Positions 1 through 8,416 of a DNA stretch of 14,454 nt are shown here, in pieces; within the stretch, counting starts at the first letter, position 1, and every line of letters starts with the position of its first letter. This stretch comes from Bacillota bacterium (GTDB lineage: Bacteria > Bacillota > Clostridia > Clostridiales > Clostridiaceae). A program made the translations under genes and the position numbers. The DNA is taken from assembly GCA_023424785.1 (NCBI GenBank), contig JAFADP010000038.1, positions 1 to 14,454 on the forward strand, in the 5' to 3' direction. Below the pieces are notes generated by a model. That model saw only the letters and a program-made list of their open reading frames with translations. It was not told where the DNA came from and searched no databases.

Positions 1-644
1 TAGGTATGGGTATTGAGTATTCTTTGAAGAATGAAGGATTTCAAGTAAAGCATGTTGATACTTTAGGGAAAGCTAGAGATTATGGATTTGATGTTGATAT
101 GGTTTTGTTGGATTTAACCTTACCTGATGGTAGTGGATATGAGCTATGCAAGGAAATAAGAGAGAAATCTGAAATTCCTATAATATTTTTAACTGCTTGT
201 GATGAAGAGTTTAATGTTGTTATGGGATTAGATATGGGAGCAGATGATTATTTAACTAAGCCAGTAAGAGTAAGAGAGCTAGTTGCTAGAATTAATGCAG
301 TAGCTAGAAGGAAGAATATTAAAAAAGAGGATAATAAGGATAAAATAATATATAGAGATTTAAGTATACTACCATTAAAGTATGAGGTTTATAAAGGAAA
401 TGAAAAATTACAGTTAACATCAGTTGAATATAAACTTATGCTTTTGCTTGTTGAGAATAGAGGAAATGTTTTAACTAGAAAACAATTACTTGAAAAACTT
501 TGGGATGTTGAAGGTGACTTTATAGAAGAAAAAACATTAACTGTTTATATAAGAAGACTTAGAGAAAAGCTTATGGAAGATAAAGATAACCCTTATATAG
601 AAACTGTAAGAGGAATAGGTTATAAGTGGATTGGTGATAGATAA
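1..644 (+). CDS. OmpR/PhoB-family response regulator, 5' end outside window
   Basis: DNA-binding response regulator, the output half of the two-component system completed by the next gene. The frame is open to the window edge. The first in-window ATG (position 6) is not a credible start, because it lacks the usual first strand and acidic pair of a receiver domain, so roughly 10-20 residues are missing. Counting from that ATG, the phospho-acceptor Asp is D36 (LLDLTLPDG), the conserved Thr is T63 and the conserved Lys is K85 (YLTKP). A winged-helix transcriptional domain covers about 115-210 and ends in the typical RGIGYKW strand-turn. The stop codon overlaps the kinase start (TAATG), so the two are translationally coupled. 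The regulon cannot be told from the window: no ABC transporter or other obvious target lies downstream. Confidence 0.93.
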   Translation, partial: GMGIEYSLKNEGFQVKHVDTLGKARDYGFDVDMVLLDLTLPDGSGYELCKEIREKSEIPIIFLTACDEEFNVVMGLDMGADDYLTKPVRVRELVARINAVARRKNIKKEDNKDKIIYRDLSILPLKYEVYKGNEKLQLTSVEYKLMLLLVENRGNVLTRKQLLEKLWDVEGDFIEEKTLTVYIRRLREKLMEDKDNPYIETVRGIGYKWIGDR

Positions 645-1894
645 TGAACTTAAGAAAGTTATATAGAAATCCAGAAGTGAAAAAAATAACAGTAAGATTT
701 TTATGTATTTTAGTAATAGGAATTATATTCATAAGCATTTTTAGTAAGTATATTTGTAATGTTATTAATAAAAAAATCATTAATCAAAATATAGTTATAC
801 TTTCAAATATTATTGATAATAAAGATCTAGATGATATAGTAAAGAATTTTTTAAAAGAATCATCAGAAGATAAAATAAATGAAGCTAGAAATTTATTAAA
901 ATCATATGGATATGATGAAGACTTACCAATAGAATACAATGAAGTAATCATAGATTTATATAAATATGAACTTATATTATTTATGCCTACGTTTATAATT
1001 TTAATATTAATTCTGTATATTTTTTATGTAAGAGAATTAAGAAGTATATATATCAAGTTAGAAGAGGCTTCTAGCTGTGTAAAGTCAATGTCAAATGGAG
1101 ATTATAAAAATATAAGTGGGTACTTAGCTGAAGGAGATATAGGTATTCTTATAACATCACTAAATTATATGGGGGAAAGAGTGAATAATTCTATACATCT
1201 ACTTAAAGAAGAAAAACAGTATTTAAAAGATTTTCTTTCTGATATATCTCATCAATTAAAAACACCACTTGCATCATTAATAATGTTTAATGATTTGTTA
1301 AGAGAAAATGAAAATATGCCTCATGAGGATAGAGTAAAATTCTTAGATAGTTGTGATGAGCAATTAAATAGAATGGAATGGCTTATATTAAATTTATTAA
1401 AAGTTGGTAGATTAGAAGCTGGAGTTATTAATTTTCAATTGGAAGAACAAGAATTAAGTGAAACTATAGAACTGGCATTATCACCATTAAAAGGTGAAGC
1501 ACAAAAAAAGAATCAGAAGTTAATATTTACTGGAGAATTAAATACAGTAGTTAATCATGATAGAGAGTGGCTTGCAGAGGCATTAAGTAATATTATAAAA
1601 AATGCTATAGAACATACTCAAGAATATGGAAGTATTGAAGTAAATGTTCAGAAAGGTCCAATAATAACTAAGATTTATATAAAAGATAATGGAGAAGGTA
1701 TTTCTAAAGAAATGCAGGAAAAAATCTTCAAAAGATTTTATAAAGGTGAAGGAAGTAGAAATCCAAAGAGTATAGGTATAGGATTATCTTTGTCAAAAAG
1801 TATAATTGAAAAACAAGGTGGAGAAATAAAGCTTATTAGCGAAGAAGGAAAGGGAAGCACTTTTATAATAAGTTTTATGAAAGGTTTAAGTTAA
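644..1894 (+). CDS. Membrane sensor histidine kinase
   Basis: Sensor kinase of 416 residues, partner of the preceding response regulator. A short basic N-terminus leads into TM1 (about 16-34), an extracellular segment of about 70 residues, and TM2 (about 109-129). A HAMP-like linker and a HisKA dimerisation domain follow, with the phospho-accepting H203 in SDISHQLKTPLASL. The ATPase domain has an N-box (SNIIKNAIEH, N316/N320), a G1 box (DNGEG, D348), an F-box (FKRFYKG) and a G2 box (GIGLSLSK). All catalytic motifs look intact. The small extracellular region and the HQLKTP motif resemble Firmicutes kinases that answer to cell-envelope stress or peptide antibiotics, but the ligand is inference only. 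The start codon overlaps the regulator's stop. The stop codon runs straight into a strong terminator, so this gene ends the operon. Confidence 0.95.
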   Translation: MNLRKLYRNPEVKKITVRFLCILVIGIIFISIFSKYICNVINKKIINQNIVILSNIIDNKDLDDIVKNFLKESSEDKINEARNLLKSYGYDEDLPIEYNEVIIDLYKYELILFMPTFIILILILYIFYVRELRSIYIKLEEASSCVKSMSNGDYKNISGYLAEGDIGILITSLNYMGERVNNSIHLLKEEKQYLKDFLSDISHQLKTPLASLIMFNDLLRENENMPHEDRVKFLDSCDEQLNRMEWLILNLLKVGRLEAGVINFQLEEQELSETIELALSPLKGEAQKKNQKLIFTGELNTVVNHDREWLAEALSNIIKNAIEHTQEYGSIEVNVQKGPIITKIYIKDNGEGISKEMQEKIFKRFYKGEGSRNPKSIGIGLSLSKSIIEKQGGEIKLISEEGKGSTFIISFMKGLS

Positions 1895-1946
1895 AAATTA
1901 AGTCTTAAGAAAAAAGAAATTTTAATCTTAAGACTTAATTTTTTTT
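1894..1946 (+). terminator. Intrinsic terminator after the two-component operon
   Basis: A perfect 17-bp inverted repeat (1894-1910 with 1926-1942) encloses a 15-nt loop and continues into a run of T to 1946. It begins at the last base of the kinase stop codon. Confidence 0.9.
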
Positions 1947-2004
1947 GTATATGATTTTAGAAATGTACATATAAATGTAATGAACTAATTATAGGGTAGT
2001 AATT

Positions 2005-2607
2005 ATGAAAAAGTATCACTGTTACTCAGCAGTTTTTGATGAAAAAACAGAAGAATTATTTAGGGATGCAGTTTTTCTAGGACAAGGTAATAATGGAGTG
2101 GTATATAAACTTCCAGAAGATAAAATAATTAAATTATTTGCAGATAAAAATATTTGTAAGGAAGAAGGAGATATACTTTATAGAACCAATGGATCTAAGT
2201 TTTTTCCAAAGCTATATAAAAGAGGAGACTTATATATTGTCAGAGATATGGTAGAAGGAACTCAACTTGATAAATACATAAAAAAACAAGGCTTAAGTAG
2301 AGAAGTATCTGAAAATATATATTATTTACTTATGGAATTTAAGAGGTTGAAGTTTTCTAAGATAGATACAAGGTGTAAAGATATATATGTTATGAACAAT
2401 AAAAAAGTAATGTTAATAGATCCTAAAAAGTGTTATTCAAGAAAAATTTCTTATCCTAGACATCTAATGAAAGGATTATTAAAGCTTAAGGTATTAGATG
2501 AATTTCTATATTACATTAGTAATATAGACGAGAAGAGATCTTTACAGTGGAGATCTAAGTTTGATAAGTACTGGGAGAAAGAAGGAGCAAAACAAAGATA
2601 TATGTGA
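2005..2607 (+). CDS. Atypical protein-kinase-like protein
   Basis: A 200-residue soluble protein with a compact kinase-like fold. Visible are a glycine-rich loop (LGQGNNGVVYKL, G26/G28/G31), a VAIK-type lysine (K43 in KIIKLF), candidate alpha-C glutamates (E53/E54), a hinge (VRDMVEGTQLDKYI), a degenerate catalytic loop (KIDTRCKDIYV) and a DFG-like Asp changed to IDP (D139). The catalytic-loop Asp (D121) is kept, but the HRD His-Arg is lost and the usual Mg-binding Asn is D126. At 200 residues it is shorter than a full Hanks-type kinase (about 260), and most of the C-lobe is replaced by a short basic tail. It could be an active small kinase, like other lipopolysaccharide- or RIO-type relatives, or a pseudokinase; the substrate is unknown. 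The RBS is weak (GGGTAG about 8 nt before ATG). It sits alone between a terminator and the enolase gene. Confidence 0.75.
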   Translation: MKKYHCYSAVFDEKTEELFRDAVFLGQGNNGVVYKLPEDKIIKLFADKNICKEEGDILYRTNGSKFFPKLYKRGDLYIVRDMVEGTQLDKYIKKQGLSREVSENIYYLLMEFKRLKFSKIDTRCKDIYVMNNKKVMLIDPKKCYSRKISYPRHLMKGLLKLKVLDEFLYYISNIDEKRSLQWRSKFDKYWEKEGAKQRYM

Positions 2608-2708
2608 TGATAACTTATAAAATAAAAGCTAATACTAATGAATAAATTATTAAGTATTAACAAATAATATAAACGTGAAAAATTTATAAATATACTTAGG
2701 AGGTAATT

Positions 2709-4001
2709 ATGAAGACATATTGTGAAATTATAGATGTAGTAGGAAGACAAATTTTAGATTCAAGATGTTTTCCAACAGTAGAAGTAGAAGTATATCTTGA
2801 TGATGGAACAGTAGGAAGAGCTGCAGTACCATCTGGGGCATCTACAGGAATTTATGAAGCTGTAGAATTAAGAGATGGAGATAGTTCTCTTTATCAAGGA
2901 AAGAGTGTTTTAAAAGCAGTTGAGAATATAAATGGAATTATTGCAGAAGAATTAATAGGAATGAATATATATGATCAACCATTAATAGATAAAACTCTTA
3001 TAGAATTAGATGGAACAGACAATAAAGGTAAATTAGGAGCTAATGCTATATTAGGAGTTTCTTTAGCATGTGCAAAAGCAGGTGCAGAAAGTTTAGGACT
3101 TCCATTATATAAGTATATTGGAGGAGTTAATGCAAAAGTTTTACCAGTTCCAATGATGAATATTATAAATGGTGGATCTCATGCTGATAACTCAGTGGAT
3201 TTACAAGAATTTATGATAATGCCAGTAGGAGCTGAAAGCTTCTCTAAAGCATTAGAAATGTGTGCTAATGTATATCATACATTAAAGAAAACTCTTCATG
3301 AAAAAGGATATTCAACAGCAATAGGTGATGAAGGTGGATTTGCGCCAAACTTAAAATCAAATGTAGAAGCTGTAGAAGTAATAATAGAAGCTATAACTAA
3401 AGCTGGATATAAACCAGGTGAAGATATGTTTATAGCTATAGATGCTGCATCATCTGAATATTATAAAGATGGAAAATACGTATTAGAAAATGAAGGTAAG
3501 ACTTTAACTGCTGAAGAAATGGTAGCATTCTTTGAAGATTGGGTAAATAAATATCCAATTATATCTATTGAAGATGGTATGGCAGAAGAAGATTGGGAAG
3601 GTTGGAAGCTAATGACTGAAAGATTAGGAAAGAAAGTTCAGTTAGTAGGTGATGACTTGTTTGTTACTAATACTTCAAGATTAAAGTCAGGAATTGAGAA
3701 AGGTGTAGCAAATTCAATTCTTATAAAATTAAATCAAATAGGTACATTAACAGAAACTTTAAATGCTATAGAAATGGCTAATAGAGCAGGATATACTGCA
3801 GTTGTATCTCATAGATCTGGTGAAACTGAAGATACAACAATATCAGATTTAGTTGTAGCAGTAAATGCAGGCCAAATTAAAACAGGAGCTCCAGCTAGAA
3901 GTGAAAGAGTTGCTAAGTATAATCAATTATTAAGAATAGAAGAAGAATTAGAGGATGTTGCAGAATATAGAGGAAAATGTGCATTCTTTAATATAAAATA
4001 A
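2709..4001 (+). CDS. eno: Enolase (phosphopyruvate hydratase)
   Basis: Interconverts 2-phosphoglycerate and phosphoenolpyruvate in glycolysis and gluconeogenesis; a cytosolic Mg2+ enzyme. Its 430 residues are the normal family length. The N-terminal domain has the mobile catalytic loop SGASTGIYEA. In the barrel, H158 (GGSHADNSVDLQEF), E167 and E208 (GDEGGFAPN), metal ligands D245, E288 and D315/D316 (VGDDLFVTN), catalytic K340 (ILIKLNQIGT), H368-R369-S370 (SHRSGETEDT) and K391 (GQIKTGAP) are all present. The start is fixed by a strong AGGAGG 7 nt before ATG. It has its own terminator, and it is not linked here to gap, pgk, tpi or pgm. Eno next to secG is common in clostridia. Confidence 0.99.
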   Translation: MKTYCEIIDVVGRQILDSRCFPTVEVEVYLDDGTVGRAAVPSGASTGIYEAVELRDGDSSLYQGKSVLKAVENINGIIAEELIGMNIYDQPLIDKTLIELDGTDNKGKLGANAILGVSLACAKAGAESLGLPLYKYIGGVNAKVLPVPMMNIINGGSHADNSVDLQEFMIMPVGAESFSKALEMCANVYHTLKKTLHEKGYSTAIGDEGGFAPNLKSNVEAVEVIIEAITKAGYKPGEDMFIAIDAASSEYYKDGKYVLENEGKTLTAEEMVAFFEDWVNKYPIISIEDGMAEEDWEGWKLMTERLGKKVQLVGDDLFVTNTSRLKSGIEKGVANSILIKLNQIGTLTETLNAIEMANRAGYTAVVSHRSGETEDTTISDLVVAVNAGQIKTGAPARSERVAKYNQLLRIEEELEDVAEYRGKCAFFNIK

Positions 4002-4014
4002 TTAGTTTATAGAG

Positions 4015-4065
4015 GAGTGTAAATTATCACTTTTAAATACAAAAGTAATAAATTTACACTCTTTT
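4015..4065 (+). terminator. Intrinsic terminator after eno
   Basis: An 11-bp outer stem (4015-4025 with 4051-4061), a small internal loop and a 6-bp inner stem (ACTTTT/AAAAGT) are followed by TTTT. Confidence 0.85.
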
Positions 4066-4078
4066 ATATGTATTCTAA

Positions 4079-4107
4079 TTGTAAAATCTTATAATATATG
4101 TTATGAT
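4079..4107 (+). promoter_or_regulatory. Probable sigma-A promoter of secG
   Basis: TTGTAA at 4079-4084 and TATGAT at 4102-4107 are separated by 17 nt. The site lies between the eno terminator and the secG ribosome binding site, which suggests that secG is transcribed separately. Confidence 0.55.
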
Positions 4108-4155
4108 GTTATAAGTTAATTATGTACAGTCAGAATAAAGTTAGGGGGTGTTCCT

Positions 4156-4386
4156 ATGAAGACAGCTTTAATGATAGCAATTTTATTAGTTGGATTAGTA
4201 GTTGTTATTTCTATATTAATGCAACCAAGTAAATCAGATGCATTAAGTGGTTTAATACAAGGAAGCAATAATGAAACATTCTTCTCTAAGAATAAAGCAA
4301 GAACTAAGGAAGTTATGCTTGAAAGAGTAACAGTTATAGGAATGATTGTATTTACAATACTTATAATTACATTTAACTTAATTTAA
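4156..4386 (+). CDS. secG: SecG, preprotein translocase subunit
   Basis: Small accessory subunit of the SecYEG channel in the cytoplasmic membrane; it assists SecA-driven protein export. The 76 residues form two membrane helices (about 4-22 and 57-75) joined by a polar cytoplasmic loop with LSGLIQGSNNETFFSKNKA, the conserved loop pattern of the family (G-loop followed by a basic stretch). The start is supported by AGGGGGTG about 7 nt before the ATG. It is flanked by a probable promoter and a strong terminator, so it is likely monocistronic. In many clostridia secG is directly followed by rnr. Here hppA and a surface-protein gene lie in between. Confidence 0.95.
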   Translation: MKTALMIAILLVGLVVVISILMQPSKSDALSGLIQGSNNETFFSKNKARTKEVMLERVTVIGMIVFTILIITFNLI

Positions 4387-4388
4387 TT

Positions 4389-4424
4389 AAAAGTAGATGG
4401 TTAAATTTAGCCATCTACTTTTTT
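4389..4424 (+). terminator. Intrinsic terminator after secG
   Basis: A 12-bp inverted repeat (AAAAGTAGATGG at 4389-4400 with its complement at 4411-4422) surrounds a 10-nt loop and runs into T residues. Confidence 0.88.
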
Positions 4425-4522
4425 ATATAAAAAAAATTAAGTTTAGGAAATTTTTGTAAGGAATTTTTTAATTCATGGAGAATATATATAAGTGAACCTA
4501 ATAAAGAAAGGGAGGGGTTTAT

Positions 4523-6547
4523 ATGGATTTATTACTTTTACCAATAATATGTGGATTGATTGCATTGATTACAACAATGTTCATATCAAAAAGCATTGTA
4601 AAGAAAGATGCAGGGAATCCCAAAATGAAAGAGATTGCAGGATATATAGAAGAAGGTGCCATGGCATTTTTAAATAAGGAATATAGATATCTTGTAGTTT
4701 TTGTAATCGTTGTGTTTATTCTTATGACTATATTCTTAAGTATACAAACAGGTATTGCATTTATAGTAGGCGCATGTTTTTCTGTAGTTGCAGGATATTT
4801 AGGAATGAGAATAGCTGTAAAATCAAATGTTAGAACTGCTAAAGCGGCTGAAAGAGGAATAAAGGAAGCTTTAGCTATAGCATTTTCAGGTGGAAGTGTT
4901 ATGGGATTAAGTGTTGTTGGATTAGGACTTCTTGGGCTTGGTGTGTTAACAATAGTATTTAATTTAAATAGCGAACATATAACTGGGTTTGGATTAGGTG
5001 CTTCATCCATAGCTCTTTTTGCAAGAGTTGGTGGAGGAATATATACAAAAGCTGCTGATGTAGGTGCTGATTTAGTTGGAAAAGTAGAAGCTGGTATACC
5101 AGAAGATGATCCAAGAAATCCAGCAGTCATTGCAGATAATGTTGGTGATAATGTTGGTGATGTTGCAGGAATGGGAGCAGATTTATTTGAATCATATGTT
5201 GGCTCAATAATATCAGCTATTACTTTAGGTGGATTTGTATCTAGTATAACTGCTAAAGAGGGAGCTATATATCCTCTATTCTTATCATCAGTTGGAATAA
5301 TATGTTCTTTAATAGGAATAATTTATGTAAGAAGTAGTAAAGGAGAAAATCCACAGAAAACATTAAATACAGGAACTTTAATAGCAGGAATATTAACTCT
5401 TATATTTGGTGGATTAGGATGTTACTTTATATTTGGAGAATTGAAGTTATTTATTCCTGTAATTGCAGGATTAGTAGTAGGAATAATAATAGGTAAGATT
5501 ACAGAAGTATATACATCTGCTGATTATAAGTCAGTGAAGCTTATAGCACGTGAATCTGAAACTGGTCCAGCAACAAATATTATATCAGGACTATCAGTAG
5601 GCATGAAATCAACAGTTATTCCAATTATTTTAATAGTAATAGCTATCTTAGTGGCATTCTTTAGTGTAGGTGGAAATAGCGATGCTAAAATTGGGTTATA
5701 TGGAATTGCATTAGCAGCTGTGGGAATGTTATCTACAACAGCTATTACAGTAGCAGTAGATGCATATGGACCAATAGCAGATAATGCAGGTGGAATTGCA
5801 GAGATGAGTGGTTTAAAAGAGGAAGTTCGTGAAATAACAGACAAATTAGACTCTGTTGGAAATACGACAGCAGCAATTGGAAAAGGATTTGCAATTGGTT
5901 CAGCTGCACTTACAGCGTTAGCACTATTTGCATCTTATGCACAAGCAGTTAATTTAGAAAAAATAGATTTACTTAACCCATTAACACTAGTTGGAGTATT
6001 AATTGGAGGTATGTTACCATTTTTATTTGGAGCTTTAACAATGTCTTCTGTTGGAAAAGCTGCAAGCCAAATGGTAGAAGAGGTGAGAAGACAATTTAGA
6101 GAAAAGAAAGGCATATTAGAGGGAAAAGAAAAACCTGATTACTCAAAATGTGTTGAAATATCAACAGCTTCAGCTTTAAAAGAAATGATATTGCCAGGTA
6201 TATTAGCTATAGTAGTTCCATTATTTATAGGAATATTATTAGGAGCAGAAGCCTTAGCAGGTCTTATAGGTGGGGCAGTTGTAACAGGTGTTCTTATGGC
6301 AATAATGATGGCAAATGCAGGTGGTGCTTGGGATAATGCTAAGAAATATATTGAAGGCGGAGCTCATGGTGGAAAAGGTAGCTTTGCTCATAAAGCAGGA
6401 GTTGTAGGAGATACAGTAGGAGATCCATTTAAGGATACTTCAGGGCCTTCAATGAATATATTAATAAAACTTATAACAATAGTTTCTCTTGTATTTGCAC
6501 CTGTAATAGTTAAGTTTGGTGGAATATTATTGAACTTAATTAAATAA
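4523..6547 (+). CDS. hppA: K+-dependent membrane pyrophosphatase, ion-pumping
   Basis: Integral membrane enzyme that couples hydrolysis of pyrophosphate to export of H+ or Na+. Its 674 residues and roughly 16 hydrophobic segments fit the family. The pyrophosphate site is intact: DVGADLVGKVE (D179-E189), EDDPRNP (194-200), DNVGDNVGD (205-213), DAYGPIADNAGG in the middle, and the C-terminal loops WDNAKKYIEGG and GDPFKDTSGPSMN. Gate residues D220 and E223 lie in GADLFES. The K+-dependence position holds Ala (GNTTAAIGKG, A450), where K+-independent enzymes have Lys, so this should be the K+-dependent class. That class includes both Na+ and H+ pumps, and the ion cannot be decided here. Start: AGGGAGGGG 6-7 nt before ATG. 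No clear promoter was resolved in 4425-4510. It converges with the surface-protein gene. Confidence 0.97.
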   Translation: MDLLLLPIICGLIALITTMFISKSIVKKDAGNPKMKEIAGYIEEGAMAFLNKEYRYLVVFVIVVFILMTIFLSIQTGIAFIVGACFSVVAGYLGMRIAVKSNVRTAKAAERGIKEALAIAFSGGSVMGLSVVGLGLLGLGVLTIVFNLNSEHITGFGLGASSIALFARVGGGIYTKAADVGADLVGKVEAGIPEDDPRNPAVIADNVGDNVGDVAGMGADLFESYVGSIISAITLGGFVSSITAKEGAIYPLFLSSVGIICSLIGIIYVRSSKGENPQKTLNTGTLIAGILTLIFGGLGCYFIFGELKLFIPVIAGLVVGIIIGKITEVYTSADYKSVKLIARESETGPATNIISGLSVGMKSTVIPIILIVIAILVAFFSVGGNSDAKIGLYGIALAAVGMLSTTAITVAVDAYGPIADNAGGIAEMSGLKEEVREITDKLDSVGNTTAAIGKGFAIGSAALTALALFASYAQAVNLEKIDLLNPLTLVGVLIGGMLPFLFGALTMSSVGKAASQMVEEVRRQFREKKGILEGKEKPDYSKCVEISTASALKEMILPGILAIVVPLFIGILLGAEALAGLIGGAVVTGVLMAIMMANAGGAWDNAKKYIEGGAHGGKGSFAHKAGVVGDTVGDPFKDTSGPSMNILIKLITIVSLVFAPVIVKFGGILLNLIK

Positions 6548-6551
6548 TAAA

Positions 6552-6591
6552 AATAATACCATTGGAGTAAATCCAATGGTATTATTTTTTT
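6552..6591. terminator. Bidirectional terminator shared by hppA and the surface-protein gene
   Basis: A perfect 15-bp inverted repeat (6552-6566 with 6572-6586) has a 5-nt loop. T-rich tracts follow in the plus direction (to 6591), and on the minus strand beyond 6552. It lies between two convergent genes. Confidence 0.92.
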
Positions 6592-8416
6592 AATGTTTAG
6601 GAGTATATTTTTTTCTACTAACTACGCTTGTACCTAATGAAAGAAGAGCTAAAATTGCTGTTCCAAATGCACTAGCATCTCCTGTTTTTGGATTAGAACT
6701 AGTAGTTGTAGTAGTTGTTGTAGTGGTTGTTGAAGGAGTTGAAGTTGGTTTACTTTCATTTGAAGGAGTTTCAGTTTGTTCTTCTTCAGGTGCTGGCTCC
6801 TCTGGTTCAACTGGTTCAACTGGTTCAACTGGTTTAATAAGAGCTGATATATTTAAAGTTTTAGTTAAAACTATAGGCTCTTCATCTCCGTATTGTACAT
6901 ATACATAATAAGTTACCACTTTATCTTCATAACCAGGTGCAACTACTAAATTCCAAGAATGATTAAGAGTATCATTTGGATTAAATTTATCAAAAGTAAA
7001 TATACTTTCCTCACCATCAGCTAAAGAAAGAATATCTTTAAATTCATCAGGAATTACTATAGTGGCAGTTACATTATCAAGTTCACTTTCAGAATTATTT
7101 GTAACATTAACAGTAGTATTGTAGTTGTCATATTTATTATCTTCATTTGGTTTTACTGCATCAGGATTTTCTCCTTCTAATTCTGCAGAAATACTTCTAA
7201 TTGCATTTGGTTGAATGACCATAGTTTGAGATATTGTTCTAACATCTGTTGTATCAGAAGTTACATTAATAGTGTAAGTTATTTCTATTGGTTCATATAT
7301 ATCCTTTAGTATTTCGAAAGTATAGCTTATTAACTTTTCACTGTTTACATCTAAAGATTCTATTGAGAATGTAGATGGACTAGTTAGAGCTATAATATCT
7401 TTATATTCTTCAGGAATAATAATATTAGCTTGTACATTTTTTAATGAAACATCACCAATATTTTTTATTACTGCACTAGTTCCATATGGAGAATAAGAAG
7501 AATCTTCATTAGGTATAATGTTAACTCTATCACCATTTAATATAGATATAGCTAAGTCATTATTAACTTCAACATTAGATGCACCTATAGAATAATATGT
7601 TTCTATAACCTTACTTTCACCAGGTTGAATAATATTGTTATTCCAGTACATGTTTACACAACTATCTCCATTAAATTCACCTTCAGAGATTTCTTGTTCC
7701 CATTTATATTTTGAATAACTAGACCAATTAGAAAAGTCTACAACATTAGGTTTATTATTCAAAAGAAAAGAACCTTTACAGATTGCTTTTGGATTTTCTA
7801 GATTGTCATAAGTGAACCAGTAATTTGGAACTTCATCTCCAGTTAATCTTTTACCTGTATCAAAGCTACCTATATCAGGAATATTAAAAGGAGAATCATC
7901 ATTTCCAGCAACTAGAGTATCAAGCATTAGTTGAAAAGAAGTATCTTGTGCTGTATCTGTTGTATTAGTAAGAATATATTTAAATTTTACTGAGTCATTG
8001 TATGTTGAGTTTGGACCAGCTTCTAGAGTAAGAATTCTCTTTACATTTACTCCATTAAAGGTATATTCACTAACGATGCTATTTCCATCAACATAATTAT
8101 TCCATAAAGCATCATTAAATTTACAACTAATATATTCAAAGTCATCCCCAACTTTAATAGCTTCTCCATTAGTGTAACCATATAAAATTTCAACATTATC
8201 ATCATTAGGATTTTGTGGATCTCCACCTATAGTTTCAATATCAAATTTACCTGAATCATTAACAGTTAATGAAAGAACAGAATTAGATATTTTTATATTA
8301 CTACCATTTTGAGTAATTACAGCATTGTCAGCAGCACTAGCATATATTGGCGTTGCAAATATACAAGCTGAGACTAAAGCTAAAGCAGATAAAGATTTTA
8401 TTAATTTACGTTTCAT
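6590..8416 (-). CDS. Sortase-anchored cell-surface protein (NPKTG)
   Basis: Secreted 608-residue protein predicted to be covalently attached to the cell wall. The start at 8416 is chosen because it directly precedes a signal peptide (MKRKLIKSLSALALVSACIF, then ATPIYASA, cleavage near residue 28) and follows a G-rich ribosome binding site; the 38 codons upstream look non-coding. Order: a beta-rich N-terminal domain (about 30-290) of no recognised function; two related segments of about 110 residues that share a PNED..Y..Y.T..V.N...L.NV.A.I.IP.E.KDI pattern, probably Ig-like repeats; a PVEPVEPVEPEEP and Thr-rich stalk; then NPKTG, a hydrophobic stretch and an RKK tail. NPKTG deviates from LPXTG but is a known variant. 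It may be an adhesin or structural wall protein; no catalytic motif was seen. No sortase gene is in the window. Confidence 0.88.
   Translation of the reverse strand: MKRKLIKSLSALALVSACIFATPIYASAADNAVITQNGSNIKISNSVLSLTVNDSGKFDIETIGGDPQNPNDDNVEILYGYTNGEAIKVGDDFEYISCKFNDALWNNYVDGNSIVSEYTFNGVNVKRILTLEAGPNSTYNDSVKFKYILTNTTDTAQDTSFQLMLDTLVAGNDDSPFNIPDIGSFDTGKRLTGDEVPNYWFTYDNLENPKAICKGSFLLNNKPNVVDFSNWSSYSKYKWEQEISEGEFNGDSCVNMYWNNNIIQPGESKVIETYYSIGASNVEVNNDLAISILNGDRVNIIPNEDSSYSPYGTSAVIKNIGDVSLKNVQANIIIPEEYKDIIALTSPSTFSIESLDVNSEKLISYTFEILKDIYEPIEITYTINVTSDTTDVRTISQTMVIQPNAIRSISAELEGENPDAVKPNEDNKYDNYNTTVNVTNNSESELDNVTATIVIPDEFKDILSLADGEESIFTFDKFNPNDTLNHSWNLVVAPGYEDKVVTYYVYVQYGDEEPIVLTKTLNISALIKPVEPVEPVEPEEPAPEEEQTETPSNESKPTSTPSTTTTTTTTTTSSNPKTGDASAFGTAILALLSLGTSVVSRKKYTPKH
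6701..6730 (-). repeat. Run of ten Thr codons in the wall-spanning stalk
   Basis: Ten consecutive threonine codons, a mix of ACT, ACA and ACC, lie just before the SSNPKTG anchor of the surface protein. Mixed codon use suggests selection for the peptide rather than a young DNA expansion. Such Thr-rich stretches are typical of wall-spanning, possibly glycosylated stalks. Confidence 0.8.
6804..6830 (-). repeat. Three perfect 9-bp tandem repeats encoding a Pro-Val-Glu stalk
   Basis: GGTTCAACT (plus strand) occurs three times in tandem and encodes the repeated PVE unit of the surface protein's stalk. All copies are identical, so length change by slippage would stay in frame. Confidence 0.85.

Noticed and set aside
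4519..5130. 203-residue minus-strand frame inside hppA
   Set aside because: It is a shadow of the conserved hppA frame, with proline- and threonine-rich content and no ribosome binding site.
5524..5844. 106-residue minus-strand frame inside hppA
   Set aside because: Antisense shadow of conserved pyrophosphatase motifs.
6723..6908. 61-residue plus-strand frame rich in Gly and Ser
   Set aside because: It is the antisense reading of the Thr/PVE stalk repeats of the surface protein.
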